Below, one piece after another: positions 63,882 through 64,000 of a DNA stretch of 64,000 nt; position 1 is the stretch's first letter, and each line of letters opens with the position of its first letter. Origin of the DNA: Synechococcus sp. PROS-9-1 (GTDB lineage: Bacteria; Cyanobacteriota; Cyanobacteriia; PCC-6307; Cyanobiaceae). The DNA lies in the NCBI RefSeq assembly GCF_014279775.1, contig NZ_CP047961.1:620001-684000 (forward strand). The letters are read 5' to 3'. The notes below the pieces were generated by a model. The model searched no databases and was not told the DNA's origin. It saw nothing but the letters and a program-made list of their open reading frames with translations. Both the position numbers and the translations under genes were made by a program.

Positions 63882-64000
63882 CACGCCATTGTGCTGCGTG
63901 CTTATTACGAGTTCGCTGATCACAATCGTGCGTTATCTGGCCAGAAGAGCTGTCAGCACCTTGCTTCGTTTGGAAACAAGCATTGAAAGGGTGGGTGCGC

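Overview
The window looks like the chromosome of a marine picocyanobacterium, most likely a marine Synechococcus. Support comes from a nickel superoxide dismutase with its maturation protease and nickel transporter (22011-23533), a CpcS/CpeS-type phycobiliprotein lyase (45108-45575), an ARC6/Ftn2 division protein (36986-39142), a ThiE with a fused ThiD2-like N-terminal domain, several cyanobacteria-restricted DUF proteins (DUF4359, DUF3611, DUF1517, DUF4278), and dense gene packing with many GTG/TTG starts and 1-4 nt overlaps. Species or clade cannot be fixed without a database search.

Layout. 1-4060 is a minus-strand cell-wall/division cluster (miaB, ddl, a small membrane protein, ftsQ). 4346-15962 is core metabolism: tRNA-His, DUF4359, an amidohydrolase, a GlcD-like oxidase, a lumenal pentapeptide protein, folC-argD, two tRNA-Leu genes, murA, a TrmH methyltransferase, lpdA and trpC. 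16436-21786 is an accessory surface-protein locus: a DUF4347-PA14 protein with eight near-identical 174-bp tandem repeats, then a DUF4347-only protein. 22011-29938 returns to housekeeping (nickel SOD locus, FKBP, lnt, mnmA, nnr, a group 2-type sigma factor).

29939-34867 is an island between the sigma factor gene and a histone-deacetylase-like gene. It is built of two cargo modules, each preceded by a displaced copy of the first ~23 codons of the deacetylase gene (29976-30050 and 31960-32034). The intact gene starts at 34868. Copies two and three encode the same peptide and differ only at synonymous third positions. I read this as serial integration into the 5' end of the gene, each event leaving the old 5' end behind and supplying a new one. 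Cargo of module 1: three overlapping small genes and a secreted HExxH protein. Cargo of module 2: an intimin/invasin-type inverse-autotransporter barrel without passenger, followed by a secreted protein. No integrase is present.

34868-56204 is dense core genome: pdhA, ftn2, ffh-rpsP-phoH, a Bax-inhibitor-1-like protein, era-lyase-trmD, ispF-TIGR03792-larB, ribF-thiE-thiS-DUF1517, surE and pheS. 46802-47591 and 56205-58720 are gene-poor, AT-richer stretches with small secreted or membrane ORFs, hairpins and terminators. 59077-63881 ends the window with a carotenoid-desaturase-like flavoprotein, NAD kinase, DUF192, a 41-residue membrane protein and the bifunctional cobalamin enzyme CbiET/CobL.
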